Assembly: GCF_020497125.1 (NCBI RefSeq)
Contig: NC_059080.1
Coordinates: 45,139,563 to 45,203,562 of the forward strand
DNA length: 64,000 bases
Reading direction: 5' to 3'
Source: Mauremys mutica
Lineage: Eukaryota; Chordata; Testudines; Geoemydidae
Shown here piece by piece: positions 1 to 12,165 of the stretch. The notes beneath the pieces were generated by a model that was not told the origin of the DNA, did no database searches, and saw only the letters and a program-made list of their open reading frames with translations. The position numbers and the translations under genes are program-made. Position 1 is the first letter of the stretch. Every line of letters begins with the position of its first letter.

Positions 1-1920
1 GCTAGGGATACTGCCTCCACACTGGCCTCCTTAGTGCTAGAGCTTGTTCACCCCGCTGCTCTCATCCCTGTGTGCGACTATCCCAACTGACCTTTCCCCA
101 GGACACTCCCCTCTGTTGAGGTTCTCTACTTCTGTTAGACACACACTAGTTTCTGGCTACCTCGAACAGCTTGCTCTCTCCTAACAAGGTACTCTGCATT
201 CCTCGAGGCTCCATTAGCAAAGGGCAGACACGTGAAACGCTATGGCCAGTGGAATGTTTGCCTCTTGCTAGAGAAGAATGGGAAGATCTGTTACCGAGGC
301 CATTAGATCCAATGTCAGATGGGCTGAAATTGCTGCCAACAGCCACTTTCCAAGATACACATTTTGAAGAAGTTTCATTTGATGGGCAATTTTGTGAGAG
401 CTCTCCAGCACCAACGACAGCTCCCATTGGAACCTGTAAACGTTTGCACAGGTCTGGTTCTCCTTAATCCTGCCTCATCTAGGAGACATTCTCTTCTTGT
501 GGCAGAATCCACCACTTCCACAGAAGGCAAGAATTGCTACCATACAAGCCCTGTGATTATTCCTAAAAGAGCTACTCTGAACACATTCAATCTGTTTCCA
601 GCCACACACAACCAATCCAGGTCCCAAGTCTTCCCAACATTTCTCAGCAAAGGCTCCCAGTTAGGACAGTGAAGCGTCCCTGCAGGCTGCTCTGACCCTT
701 TTGCTCACAATATAAAGTTTTTAACTTCAACACTCATCCTAAACAGCACTTTTCATTTTCAAAGCACTTTGCAGATCTTACCTAAATGATAAACATCAAT
801 ACTGCCTAAGCTCCTGGAATCTCTGTTAGAGCACGTTGATAATTCAGCCCCATGCTCAAGGAGAGAGGAACTCTTTCTACTGATTTGGGAAGAGATGAGA
901 AGTGCTGCTCTACAGTCAGCTCCATCTACATTCTGGAAGAATTTCTTCTCTAGGCAACCTCTGATATTGGTGCCAGATTTGGCAAACAGGCTAAATTTCA
1001 AGCTATACAAGAATGTAACAGAAACCAACTCCAGGTGGCCAGAGAGCCCAACACTCTAAAGGTTTGTCTATCTCACAGGATTCTATCATGCCTGACCATG
1101 ACTGTGGACAATCAAGCAAGGTGACAATGATCATAGCTTAGTGGGCAGCGTAGACGAGGACAAACTGGGATCAGCATTGTGTCGACCACCTGATTAAATC
1201 CCATCAGGGCAGCATATGGGGAGAAAATGGCATTGCCTGTGCTGTGCTTTGTGTGGCTAAACAGAGGCCCTCAGTCCCCAGGGCTGTCAAGCCAGCATCT
1301 TTCATCAGCTCTAAATTCACTCAAAACAAGAAAGTGGCAGAAGTATAAGTGCCCCTTTGTTACATACTGAAAGGACAGAAGAATGGAGCCTCCTGACTGG
1401 ACTGCAGCTGAGGGTGGGTTTGTGTTGGGGTGGGATGTGAAAGCCAACCACTCTAGTTTCTTGAGTGAAAACAGAATGGAAGCTAAAATGTTATCTAGCC
1501 TTGATTACCCTCATTAGGGATCACACAGGCACAGGGAAGAACTGGAGGCATTCAAACCTTCTCTTGGCTAGTCACAGGTGAATCTCAGTACGGTTTGTGG
1601 TTTTGAAAAATCTGGAAGAGCTCCCAAAGTTTGGACTCCTCTTCAAGCATTTACCTTGACCTTCAGAAAATGAAGGTCCCCTAACCCTCATGAATCAGTG
1701 TCCCAAACCCACCAAACTTCCACCCCCCGAATCCATTCTCCTTCCCAACAGCCGCTACACTCAACCTTAACTGATTCTGCCTCTCTCCCCACTCAGCCTC
1801 TTCTTTCTCTCCTTACAGATGACACCCATTCCTTTCCAGATTAAACAAAGGCATCCTTGTTCTGATTCTCCTTCCTTCTCAAAATCCCAATGATTTAAGG
1901 CTGAAATCTTCCCATTAGGC
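1..1920. other. HDAC8 intronic DNA without recognised feature
   Basis: No exon, RNA gene or repeat family was recognised. The short ORFs at 146-672 on both strands have no codon bias, no recognisable motif and overlap each other. By position this is the intron following HDAC8 exon 7. Confidence 0.5.
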
Positions 1921-3198
1921 TCATTTAATGCAGGTCACTGGTATGAAAGATCTTTTACTGCCTGGAGAGCTCTGCAACACCTGTGCATAGCAAGCCATCA
2001 GCCACAATCCAGCTCCAGCCAGGAATAGCCAAACCTGATCATCATCTGAAGGCTGTTCAATACATCTTATGGGAACCACACTGGATCCAGGACCGACCCC
2101 TGGGGAATTCCACTTGATACCGGCTACCAACTAGACATCAAGCCATTGATCACTACCCGTTGAGCCCGACAATCTAGCCAGCTTTCTATCCACCTTATAG
2201 TCCATTCATCCAAGCCATACTTTTTTTAACTTGCTGGCAAGAATACTGTGGGAGACCGTATCAAAAGCTTTGCTAAAGTAAAGATATATCATGTCCACCC
2301 CTATCCCCATATCTCACCATAGAACACAATCAGGTTGGTCAGGTATGACACCCTTGGTGAATTCATGTTGAGTGTTCCTGATCACCTTCCTCTCTTCCAA
2401 GTGCTTCAAAATGGTTTCCTTGAGGACCTGCTCCATGATTTTTCCAGGGACTGAGGTGAGGCTGACCTTTTTTAAAGATAGGCACTATATTTGCCTTTTT
2501 CCAATCATCCCGGACCTCCCCCGATCACCACCAGTTTTCAAAGATAATGGCCAACAGCTCTGCAATCACATCAGCCAATTCCCTCAGCACCTTCGGATGC
2601 ATTAGATCTGGACCCATGTCCAGCTTATCTAAATAGTCCTTAACCTGTTCTTTCACCATTGAGGTCTGCTCACCTCCTCCCCATACTGTGCTGGCCAGGA
2701 CAGCAGTGCAGGAGCTAACTTGTCTGTGAAGACCAAGGCAAAAAAAAAAGCATTGAGTACTTCAGCTTTTTCCACATCATCTATCACTAGGTTGCCTCCC
2801 CCATTCATTAAAGGTCCCATGCTTTCCCTGACCTTTTTCTTGTTGCTAACATACCTATAGGAACCCTTCTTGTTACCCTTCATATCCCTTGTTAGATGCA
2901 ACTCGTTGTGTTTTGGCCTTCCTGATGACACCCCTGCATACTCGAGCAATATTTTTATACTCCTCCCTAGTCATCTGATCAAGTTTCCACTTGTAAGCTT
3001 TCTTTTTGAGTTTAAGCTCACCAAAGATTTCACTGTTAAGCCAAACTGGTCGCCTGTCATATTTGCTATTATTTCTGCACTTCGGGATGGTTTGTTCCTG
3101 TGCCCTCAATAAGGCTTCTTTAAAATACAGCCAGCTTTCCTGCACCCCTTTCCCCCTCATATTAGCCTCCCAGGAGATCCTGCCCATTAGTTCCCTAA
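1921..3198 (-). mobile_element. CR1-type LINE, 3' half (RT region) of an interrupted copy
   Basis: Minus-strand reading gives typical CR1 pol fragments. The linker between endonuclease and reverse transcriptase is at 3187-2873 and 2949-2653 ([36 protein letters not shown]). RT core remnants lie near 2400-2200, including a QHEFTKG-like motif and the F-SKAFDTVSHS block. Reading frames are broken many times. The copy stops at 3195, where a Harbinger transposon was inserted, and resumes at 13591. The low-coordinate boundary near 1921 is approximate. Confidence 0.8.
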
Positions 3199-3558
3199 GG
3201 GTATGTCTACACTACGGGATTACTCCGATTTTAAAGAATTCGACTTTTGGAAACAGATTGTATAAAGTCGAGTGCATGTGGCCACACTAAGCACATTAAT
3301 TCGGCGGTGTGCGTCCATAGTACCGAGGCTAGCATCGATTTCAGGAGCATTGCACTGTGGGTATCTATCCCATAGCTATCCCATAGTTCCCGCAGTCTCC
3401 TCCGTCCATTGGAATTCTGGGTTGAGATCCCAATGGTGGGTGGTTCTGGGTACATGTCGTCAGTCCCCCTCTCCCTCCCTCCGTGAAAGCAACGGCAGAC
3501 AACCGTTTCGCGCCTTTTTTCCTGGGTGAACTGTGCAGATGCCATACCACGGCAAGCA

Positions 3559-4815
3559 TGGAGCCCGCTCAGCTCCCCGCAGCAGTCATGAACATTGTAA
3601 ACACCTCATGCATTATCGTGCAGTTTATGCTGAACCAGAACCTGCAAAACCAGGCGAGGAGGAGGCGGCAGCGCGGCGATGAGAGTGATGAGGACATGGA
3701 CATAGAATTCTCTCAAACCGTGGGCCCCGGTGCTTTGGAAATCATGGTGTTAATGGGGCAGGTTCATGTCGTGGAACGCCGATTCTGGGCCCGGGAAACA
3801 AGCACAGACTGGTGGGACCACATAGTGTTGCAGGTGTGAGATGATTCCTAGTGGCTGCGAAACTTTCATATGCATAGGGCCACTTTCATGGAACTTTGTG
3901 ACTTGCTTTCCCCTGGCCTGAAGTGCCAGAATACCAAGATGAGAGCAGCCCTCACAGTTGAGAAGCGAATGGCAATAGCCTGTGGAAGCTTGCAACACCA
4001 GACAGCCAGCGGTTGATTGGGAATCAATTTGGAGTGGGCAAATCTACTGTGGGGGCTGCTGTGATCCAAGTAGCCAAAGCAATCACTGTGCTGCTGCTAC
4101 CAAAGGTAGTGACTCTGGGACATGTGCAGGTCATAGTAGATGGCTTTGCTGCAATGGGATTCCCTAACTGTGGTGGGGCGATAGAGGGAACCCATATCCC
4201 TATCTTGGCACCGGAGCACCAGGGCAGCCAGCACGTAAACCACAAGGGGTAGTTTTCAATAGTGCTGGTGGATCACAAGGGACATTTCACCAGCATCAAC
4301 GTGGGATGGCTGAGAAAGGTTCATGACGCTCACGTCTTCAGGAACAGTAATCTGTTTAAATGGCTGCAGCAAGGGATTTTTACTTCCCAGACCAGAAAAT
4401 AACCATTGGGGATGTTGAAATGCCTATAGTTATCCTTGGGGACCCAGCCACGGCTCATGAAGTCATACACAGCAGCCTGGACAGTAGTCAGGAGCTGTTC
4501 AACTATAGGCTGAGCAAGTGCAGAATGGTGGTAGAATGTGCATTTGGACGTTTAAAGGGATGCTGGCGTACTTTACTGACTCGCTCAGACCTCAGCGAAA
4601 CCAATATTCCCATTATTACTGCTTGCTGTGTGCTCCACAATCTCTGTGAGAGTAAGGGGGAGACATTTATGGCAGGGTGGGAGGTCGAGGCAAATCGCCT
4701 GGCCGCTGATTACGCGCAGCCAGACACCAGGGTGGTTAGAAAAGTACAGGAGGACGCGGTGCACATCAGAGAAGCTTTGAAAACCAGTTTCGTGACTGGC
4801 CAGGCTACGGTGTGA
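3559..4815 (+). pseudogene. Harbinger DDE transposase (nuclease), decayed
   Basis: The N-terminal part (about 3559-3836) reads MEPAQLPAAVMNIVNTSC to VVERRFWARETSTDWW. The core is spread over 4013-4252 (QFGVGKSTVGAAVIQVAKAI, then GGAIEGTHIPILAP) and 4360-4815 (DQKITIGDVEMPI, VVECAFGRLKGCWR, CCVLHNLCESKGE). The latter are hallmark Harbinger nuclease blocks. The first catalytic Asp of the usual IDGTH block is Glu here. The middle block VGW-R-KVHDA and the Glu of VVECAFGRLKG are present. Stops near 3837 and 4250 and frame changes break the ORF, and the GDPA region is shortened. A poly(A) signal AATAAA lies at about 4919. Inactive. Confidence 0.85.
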
Positions 4816-5168
4816 GAGTTCTGTTTGTTTCTCCTTGATGAAAACCTGACCCCTTGATTGACTCATTCCTTGTAAGCCACCCACCCTCCCCCCTTCGATC
4901 ACAGCTTGCTTTCAAAGGAAATAAAGTCACTATCATCTAAAAACCATGTATTCTTTAGTAATTGATTATAAAAATAGGGAGAGAACTGACAAGGTAACCT
5001 GGGTGGGGTGTAGGAGGAGGAAAGGAAGGAAAAGGACACTTCAAAACTTGTTGAATGACAGCCTTTTGCTTGGGCTGTCCACTGGGGTGGAGTGGCAGGG
5101 TGCACGGAGCCTCCCCCCTGTGTTCTTGGGCGTCTGGGTGAGGAGGCTATGGAACATGGGGAGGGCGG

Positions 5169-5480
5169 TTAGGGGCTGAAATGGCACTCTGTGATCCTGC
5201 TGCCGTTCCTGAAGCTCCACCAGACGCTGGAGCATGTCCGTTTGATCCTGCAGTAGTTGCAGCATTGCATTCTGCCTCCTCTGATCTTCCTGACGCCACC
5301 TCTCATCTTGAGCATCCTCCTCTCCTCACATTCATCCCTCCTGTCCTCACGTTCAGCTCTCCTGTCCTCACGTTCGTTGGCCGCTTTCCTGTACTGTGAT
5401 ACTGTTTCCTTCCACTTATTCAAAGGAGCTCTTTCACTGCGGGTCGATTGCATGATCTCAGAGAACATTTCATCTCGCAT
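5169..5480 (-). pseudogene. Harbinger Myb-like protein, C-terminal coiled-coil exon
   Basis: The minus strand encodes MRDEMFSEIMQSTRSERAP, then a very charged Glu/Arg-rich helix with repeated EDRRAE-type units. It fits the second exon of the Myb/SANT-like accessory gene whose first exon lies at 12588-13166. The corresponding plus-strand region of Harbinger-3 is about 60200-60400 (MLHEVMQQSLNENQKMQVWQ). The helix probably serves protein-protein contact with the nuclease; that role is inferred from the family. Confidence 0.65.
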
Positions 5481-6089
5481 GTGTTTTTTTTGCCGCCTTA
5501 TCTGAGAGAGCCTTCAGGACGGAGGAGGGAAGCTTGAAAAATTTGCAGCTGAGGGAAGGAAAAAAGGGAGAGAGGTATTTAAAGAGATACATTTTACAGA
5601 ACAATGGTTATACTCTTTCACGGTGAACAACAGTATTCACATTACATAGCACAAGGTCACATTTTGCATCTTAATATTGAGTGCCTGCGGCTTTGGTGTT
5701 AGAGATCACAGAGATCACAGACGCAGGGCCGGGCAACAGAATTCAGCTTGCATGCGGCCTTGGTAAGCCATTGTCTTTCATCTTCTGCAACCTTCATAAA
5801 AGCAGCGCCCTTCTTTCCCATACCAAGCAAAGCCCATTCAGTGCTGCAGTTTTCGTGTTAACGTGAAGCAGCAGAAACCAAACTAACCCCCCCACAATCC
5901 AATTCTCTGGGATTATCACTTTACCCCTCCCCCACACCGTGTGACTGGTATCAGGGAAGATCCCTGCTAGCCAAACGCAAACAGCTCAGCGCCAATGCCC
6001 TCCCCCCGCCACACCGCTTGGCTAACTGCAGGGAAGGATTTCTTTTCAGCCACAGGCAAACAGCCCAGTAGGAACGGGCACCTCTGTCC

Positions 6090-6394
6090 CCTTAATTAAA
6101 TTCCCGTATTTCAATCGGGTTACCATGAACGATATCACTCTCCTGAGGATAACACACCAAGATAAAGAACGGATGTTGCTTGAATGCCAGCAAACACCGG
6201 GACCATATGTTGCCATGCTTTGTCATGCAATGATACCAGATTACTTGCTACTAGCATGGCGTGGTAAAGTGTCCTACCGTGGAGGACGGAATAAGGCTGC
6301 GCTGCCCAGAAACCTTCTGCAAAGGCTTTTGGAGTACCTCCAGGAGAGCTTCATGGAGATGTCCCTGGAGGATTTCCACTCCATCCCCAGTCAC
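6090..6394 (+). pseudogene. Harbinger third ORF (unknown function), interrupted by DIRS
   Basis: The plus strand reads MNDITLLRITHQDKERMLLE from 6125, continuing through CQQTPGPYVAMLCHAMIPDY and LLQRLLEYLQESFMEMSLED. The same protein, diverged, is encoded on the minus strand at 59894-59526 in Harbinger-3 (DISLLRVTWEAREGFLLQCG, RPGPYAACLCAAMVP, LLHETFEEITEADY). In both copies it lies between the two Myb-gene exons on the opposite strand, in the same orientation as the nuclease. I do not recognise the family. The DIRS element is inserted at its 3' end. It could be a separate gene or a terminal exon. Confidence 0.6.
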
Positions 6395-6395
6395 G

Positions 6396-6640
6396 GTAAA
6401 AGACGGTTACTCACCGTAGTAACTGTTGTTCTTCGAGATGTGTTGCTCCTATCCATTCCATTTAGGTGTGCGCGCCGCGCGTGCACGGCTCTTCGGAACA
6501 TTTTTACCCTAGCAACTCCGGCGGGCCGGCTGGGCGCCCCCTGGAGTGGCGCCGCCATGGCGCTGAATATATACCCCAGCCGGCCCGTCCGCTCCTCAGT
6601 TCCTTCTTGCCGGCTACTCCGACAGTGGGGAAGGAGGGCG
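6396..6640 (+). repeat. DIRS-1 left inverted terminal repeat
   Basis: The region includes the outer segment GACGGTTACTCACCG, then TTCTTCGAGATGTG, a GC-rich block and GCTGAATATATACCCCAG. The last four-fifths reappear inverted at 12350-12545. TATATA at about 6568 sits in the repeat and could serve as a promoter, by inference. Confidence 0.85.
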
Positions 6641-6750
6641 GGTCTGGAATGGATAGGAGCAACGCATCTCGAAGAACAACAGTTACTACGGTGAGTAACC
6701 GTCTTTCCTTCTTCGAGTGATTGCTCCTATGCATTCCAGTTAGGTGATTC
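6641..6750. repeat. DIRS-1 internal complementary region
   Basis: The first half (GGAATGGATAGGAGCAACGC to GAGTAACCGTCTTTC) is the reverse complement of the element's outermost left end. The second half (CTTCTTCGAGTGATTGCTCC onward) is the reverse complement of the outermost right end at about 12500-12545. In DIRS elements this region templates completion of the circular DNA intermediate. Confidence 0.85.
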
Positions 6751-6761
6751 CCAAGCCTTAC

Positions 6762-7860
6762 CTAGGCGGTGGGGTCGGAGTGAGACGTGGCAGAGTGCAA
6801 GACTGCTGAGCCGAAGGCTGCATCGTCTCTGGATTGCTGCACCAACGCGTAGTGGGAAGCGAAGGTGTGGACAGAAGACCAGGTGGCCGCTCTACAGATG
6901 TCCTGGATGGGGACATGGGCCAGGAAGGCGGCCGACGAGGTGTGCACTCTCGTCGAGTGAGCGGTGAGGCGGCATGGTGGCACGCAAGCAAGCTCGTAGC
7001 ATGTCCGGATACATGCCGTTACCCAGGAGGAAATCCACTGCGAGGAGACCGGCTCGCCTTTCATGCGGTCGGCAACTGCTACAAACAGCTGTGGCGAACG
7101 CCGGAAGGGCTTCGTGCGCTCGATATAAAAAGCGAGGGCCCTGCGGACGTCCAGGGTGTGAAGCTGCTGCTCGTGAGGTGAGGCGTGCGGCTTCGGGAAG
7201 AAGACCGGGAGGAAGATCTCCTGATTGAGGTGAAAGGCCGACACCACCTTAGGGAGGAAGGCTGGGTGTGGCCGAAGCTGCACCTTGTCTCCGTGGAATA
7301 CGGTGTATGGTGGGCTGACCGTTAATGCACGGAGCTCAGAAACTCGTCTTGCCGATGTAATTGCGACTAGGAAGGCTGTCTTCCAGGAGAGGTAGAGCAG
7401 AGAGCACGTGGCCAGAGGCTCGAAGGGCGGTCCCATAAGCTTGGCCAGAACGAGATTTAAATCCCAGGTCGGGGTAGGACGCCGCACCGGCGGGTACAAG
7501 CGGTCCAGGCCTTTAAGGAAGCGGGAAACCATCTGGTTGGAGAAGATGGACCGACCTCCCATGGATGGACGAAAGGCGGACACTGCTGCCAGGTGCACCT
7601 TCAAGGAGGAGACCGCAAGACCATGGCTCCTTAAGGTACCAGAGGTAGTCCAGGATTGTAGGGATAGGGACTACGAAGGGATTGAGGCCGTGTTGATCAC
7701 ACCAGAGCGTGAAACGCTTCCATTTCGTGAGGTAGGTGGAGCGAGTGGAAGGCTTTCTGCTCTCTAGCAGGACTTGCTGTACTGCCGCCGAACAGTCCCT
7801 CTCTGCGTGGGTCAACCACGCAGGCATCAAGCTGTAAGATGGAGGGACTGCAGGTTCGGA
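6762..7860 (-). pseudogene. DIRS-1 tyrosine recombinase, one frameshift
   Basis: The main ORF is 7604-6762 (280 codons). It carries the catalytic pattern of the family: the first Arg in SARRVSELRAL, the H-x-x-R block in AHSTRVHTSSAAF, and the presumed nucleophile Tyr in FASHYAL. The N-terminal core-binding part (RKPSTRSTYLTKWKRF, ILDYLWYLK) is in another frame at about 7860-7610, so one indel near 7610 breaks the gene. The enzyme would integrate the circular cDNA. The start overlaps the RNase H end by a few codons, as is usual in DIRS. Confidence 0.9.
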
Positions 7861-9680
7861 TGGCGGAGTCTGCCGAAGTCCTTCGTGATGAGGTCCGGCC
7901 TCAACGGAAGGGTCATGGGATCCTGAATGGAGAGCTCGAGCAGCAGGGTGTACCAATGCTGCCTCGGCCAGGCCGGAGCGACGAGTATAAGGCGGGCCCT
8001 GTCCCTCCGAAGCTTGAGCAGCACCCGGTGTATGAGCGGGAAAGGAGGGAAGGCGTAGAGGAGGTGATCCGTCCAGGAGCAGAGGAATGCGTCCGATAGG
8101 GAGCCTGGAGAGCGACCCTGGTACGAACAAAACTGGTGGCACTTCCTGTTCTCCTTGGAGGCAAACAGGTCTATCTGGGGAAACCCCCACCTCCGGAAAA
8201 TTGTGTGCACGACATCTGGACGGAGGGACCACTCGTGGGAGAGGAACGACCTGCTGAGATGGTCGGCCAGCGTGTTCTGCACTCCTGGAAGAAAGGACGC
8301 TTCCAGGCGAATTGAGTGGGTCACGCAGAAGTCCCACAGGAGCATCGCTTCCTTGCAGAGCGGGGAGGAGCGGGCTCCGCCCTGCTCGTTCACATACAAC
8401 ATCGCCGTCGTGTTGTCCGTGAACACCGCTATGCATCGGCCTTGCAGACGGGCGCGGAAGGTGTGGCACGCCAAGCGGATTGCTCGCAGCTCCCTGACAT
8501 TGATGTGGAGGGAGAGCTCCTGGGGCGACCAGAGACCCTGGGTGTGAAGGTCGCCCAGGTGGGCCCCCCCATCCCAACGCCGAGGCATCCGTGGTGAGGG
8601 TGACGGATGGGTGAGGGGGGCGGAACAGAACTCCTGCACATACAACCTCTGGGTCCAGCCACCAGTTGAGGGAGTTGAGGGTCGGTTTCGTGACCGTGAC
8701 TACCATGTCTATGGAGTCGCGGTGCGGGCGGTACACTGACGCCAGCCAGGATTGAAATGGGCGAAGGCGCAGTCTCGCGTAGACGGTGACGAACGTGCAG
8801 GATGCCATGTGACCCAGGAGGCGTAGGCAGGACCGAACTGTTGTAGTGGGAAAGGTGTGCAGGTCTCGGATGATGGAGACCATCGTCTGGTGCCGAGGTC
8901 GAGGGAGGCAGGCCCTGGCTACCATGGAGTCGAGGACTGCTCCGATGAACTCCACTCTCTGCGATGGAGTCAAAGAGGACTTTTCGGCATTGACGAGGAG
9001 GCCCAGTACCCGAAACAGGGATAGTATTTCGGACATTTGATCTGCTACCAGTTGTCAGGATGGTCCGCGAACCAGCCAGTCGTCGAGATACGGGTAGACG
9101 TGAATGCGATGACGGTGGAGGTCTGCAGCAACTACTGCCATGCACTTGGTGAAGACCCTCGGCGCGGTGGACAGGCCGAAGGGTAGTACCGCAAACTGGT
9201 AGTGCGCACTGTTGACCACGAAACGCAGGTAGCGTCGATGGGGAGGGTAAATCGCGATATGGAAGTACGCGTCCTTCATATCGAGGGCGGCAAACCAGTC
9301 TCCCGGATCCAGGGAGGGGATAATGGACCCCAGGGTTACCATGCGAAATTTGAGCTTGACCAGGTACTTGTTGAGCTCCCGGAGGTCCAGTATAGGCCTG
9401 AGACCTCCTTTCGCCTTGGGGATGAGAAAATAACGGGAATAGAATCCCCTGCCCCGCATATCGTGCGGCACCTCCTCTATGGCACACAAGCTCAACAGAG
9501 TCTCGACCTCTTGTAGGAGGAATTGCTCGTGAGAGGGGTCCCTGAAGAGGGACGGGGAGGGTGGGTGGGAGGGTGGGGGCGAAATAAACTGAAGGCGATA
9601 CCCGTGCTGGATAGTATGAAGTACCCAGTTGTCTGTCGTTATTCGGGACCACGCCGGGAGGAAGTGAGAAAGGCGGTTGC
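7827..9680 (-). pseudogene. DIRS-1 reverse transcriptase - RNase H
   Basis: The RT palm is at 9495-9055: GRGFYSRYFLIPKAKGGLRP, LDMKDAYFHI, LPFGLSTAPRVFTK and the active-site YLDD in YPYLDDWLV. A TGA at 9055-9057 interrupts the frame, which continues through SEILSLFRVLGLLVNAEKSS. The frame then breaks at a C7 run (8564-8570). RNase H follows: TTDASALGWGG, NVRELRAIRLA, VFTDNTTAMLYVN and NTLADHLSR, with a tail WGFPQIDLFASKENRKC typical of DIRS. Function: copies the element RNA into cDNA. Two lesions make this copy non-functional as read. Confidence 0.9.
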
Positions 9681-9819
9681 AAAATAAATGGGAAGGATCC
9701 GGGGAAGAGACTGATGGGCCGTCCTCGGGCGTCCCGTCAAAACGCCTGCTTGGGCCCTTGCGGGGCCTTGGACGACGCCTGGGCCTGGTTGCGCTTGCTG
9801 CCGGATGGCCTACGGCGGT

Positions 9820-12165
9820 TTAGACCGTTTCGCCGACTATTATACGGCCGCGATCTGGCCTGGGTAAAAGGCCGGTAGGGCTGTTGTTGCCGGAATGACC
9901 ACCTCTGGGTAGCGGTGTGTGCATACCCAGAGTGCGAATAGCGATACGACCATCCTTGAGGGTCTGAATCCTGGAGTCCGTTTTCTCCGAGAACAGACCG
10001 TGAGTCTCAAAGGGGAGGTCCTGTAGGGTATATTGCACCTCCGGCGGCAAGGTGGAGGACTGCAGCCAGGAGATGCGCCGCATGGTCACTCCTGAGGCCA
10101 AAGTTCTGGCCCCTGAGTCCGCCGAGTCCAGAGCAGCCTGGATGGAGGACCGGGAGGCTTTTCTGCCCTCTTCGACGAGAGCGGAGAACTCCTGTCGGGA
10201 AGCCGTCGGGATCAGCTCCGAGAACTTAGTCAGGGACACGAAAATGTCGAAGGTGTAACGAGCTAGGAGGGCCAACTGGTTGGCAATCCGGAGCTGGAGA
10301 CCCCCTGCCAAATACACCTTTCGGCCCAACAGGTCCATGCGCCTGGCGTCCTTGGACTTTGACGCCGGGGCTGGCTGTCCATGCCTCTCGCGGTCATTAA
10401 CAGACTGCACTACGAGGGAGTCTGGAGTGGGGTGGGTGTACAAATACTCGTATCCGGTGGGGGGGACCGAGTATTTTCGTTCGACACCCCGTGCAGTAGG
10501 AGGGACGGACGCCGGTGACTGCCAGATGGTAGTGGCATTCTTCTGGATAGTCCGGATGAACGGGAGGGCCACCCGCAGCGGGGCCTCGGCTCCGATCACG
10601 TTGGTCACCGGGTCTTCGTCCTCCGGGACTTCCGCCACCGGGAGGTCAATAGCCTTTGCCACTCTGCGAAGAAGATCCTGGTGTGCCCGCAAGTCAATCG
10701 GAGGAGGGTCCGCCGTAGAGGACCCCGCCACCGCCTCATCCGGTGAGGAAGATGAGGATAGAGTCTGGACCACCACATCTGCCGGTGGTTGCTCAGGAGG
10801 GTGGGAAGCTGTATCGTGCCCCGGATGCTCTGCGGGACCAGGTGGCGACAGGGCCTCACCCGGTGGTGATGGGGGAGGCTTGCTCACTGTGGCTTCTGGC
10901 ACCCTGTGTTCAGCACCCGCGGGACGCGGGGGGAAAGGGAGCCCTTGGGGCTCGTGGTAGGCCCAGGGGACCCAAAAACCCCACTGCTGTGGTCCAAGGT
11001 CCTGGTTCTGGGTGCCAGCCCGGAGATCTCTTCCGCTGCCCGCCTGAGAGGCGACTGACGGCTGACGCGAAGGCCACGGGGGGGCAGAAGCGCTGATAGA
11101 TTGCGCCGTGGAAGGTGGCAGTTTGTCCCCGGACGGTGCCGAGGATCGGTGCCGACCGTCGCGGTGCCAGGATGGAGATCGGGACCGTCAATTGCCTCGG
11201 TACCGGGAGCATGACCGCGACCTCGATCGACGGTGACGGGAGCGGCTTCGGGAGTCGCGGTGCCGAGAACGGTACCGGGAGCCAGACCTCCTATGGTACC
11301 GGCGGTCCGGTGACTGGGACCGGGAGCGCGACCGGTACCGCGATGCTGAGCGGTACCGGGACTGTGACCGGTGCCGAGACGGGGAGCGGTACCGAGACGT
11401 TGATCGGTGCCGGGATCGGGATCGGCGTGACGGCGACTGTTTCCTGGATCGGGACCGGGACCGAGACTTGGAGCGCCGTCTATCCCGTCTGTCAGGGGTC
11501 GGGGGCCGCATCATTGCCGGCTTGCCCACCGACTGAACAGCCCGCACCGGCGGTGCCAGGGGCCGGAGGCTCGGTGCCTCTGTGAGCTCGATAAGCTCTC
11601 TCGCCGTCGAGAAGGTCTCGGGCGTGGACGGGAGATGCAGCTCGACCGCGGTTGGCACCGGGGAGCAGGGAGGTACCGGACTCGACGGCTCTTGAGGTGC
11701 CGGAGTCAACGGAACCATGCACGGCTTGTGCACTACCACAGCCGGTGCCGGAGGTGCCGGTGATGGCTGGGTAAGCTGTCCCGGAGCATGAGGCTTAGAA
11801 GCCGAGTGCGCCGTCTTCCGCTTCCTCGGTGGAGAGAGGGAACGGTGCCGGGATGTCGGTGCCGTCTGCGAAGACCGAGCAGTGTCGGTACCGGGGCGGC
11901 TCGGTGCCGCTGGTGCGCTGCACGCCGAGGACGATTTCGGTGCCGCTGGGGACGGCGCGGGAGGTTGAAGTGCCACCTCCATAAGGAGCTGCTTGAGGCG
12001 AGAGTCCCGCTCCTTTCTGGTGCGCGGCTTAAACGCCGTGCAGATCGGGCACTTATCTGTCCTGTGAGATTCCCCGAGGCAGCGCAGGCAGGAGTCGTGC
12101 GGGTCGCCAACGGGCATGTGCCGCTGGCAAGCCGCACAGGGCTTAAACCCCGGTGCCTTGGGCAT
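9820..12165 (-). pseudogene. DIRS-1 Gag-like ORF with Cys/His cluster and Arg/Ser-rich domain
   Basis: A single frame of about 780 codons is broken only by a TGA at 11188-11190, where neighbouring repeats have CGA. Domains in order: a Cys/His cluster (CAACQRHMPVGDPHDSCLRC, then HRTDKCPIC) at residues about 10-45; a Pro/Ser-rich linker; an Arg/Ser dipeptide domain of about 100 residues at 11495-11188; and a downstream region at 10902-9820 with a long helical stretch (GGLQLRIANQLALLARYTFD). The Cys/His cluster is probably zinc binding. The Arg/Ser domain resembles those of SR splicing factors. The role as RNA-packaging protein is inferred from position. Confidence 0.8.

Noticed and set aside
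171..672. Overlapping ORFs of about 100 codons at the window start
   Set aside because: No family similarity recognised, overlapping frames on both strands, no splice or promoter context.
10280..10960. 226-codon plus-strand ORF
   Set aside because: Antisense shadow of the DIRS-1 Gag-like frame, with no recognisable motif.
11115..11585. Gly/Thr-rich plus-strand ORF (GTGTGT-type protein)
   Set aside because: Reverse-strand translation of the Arg/Ser repeat region of DIRS-1; low complexity only.
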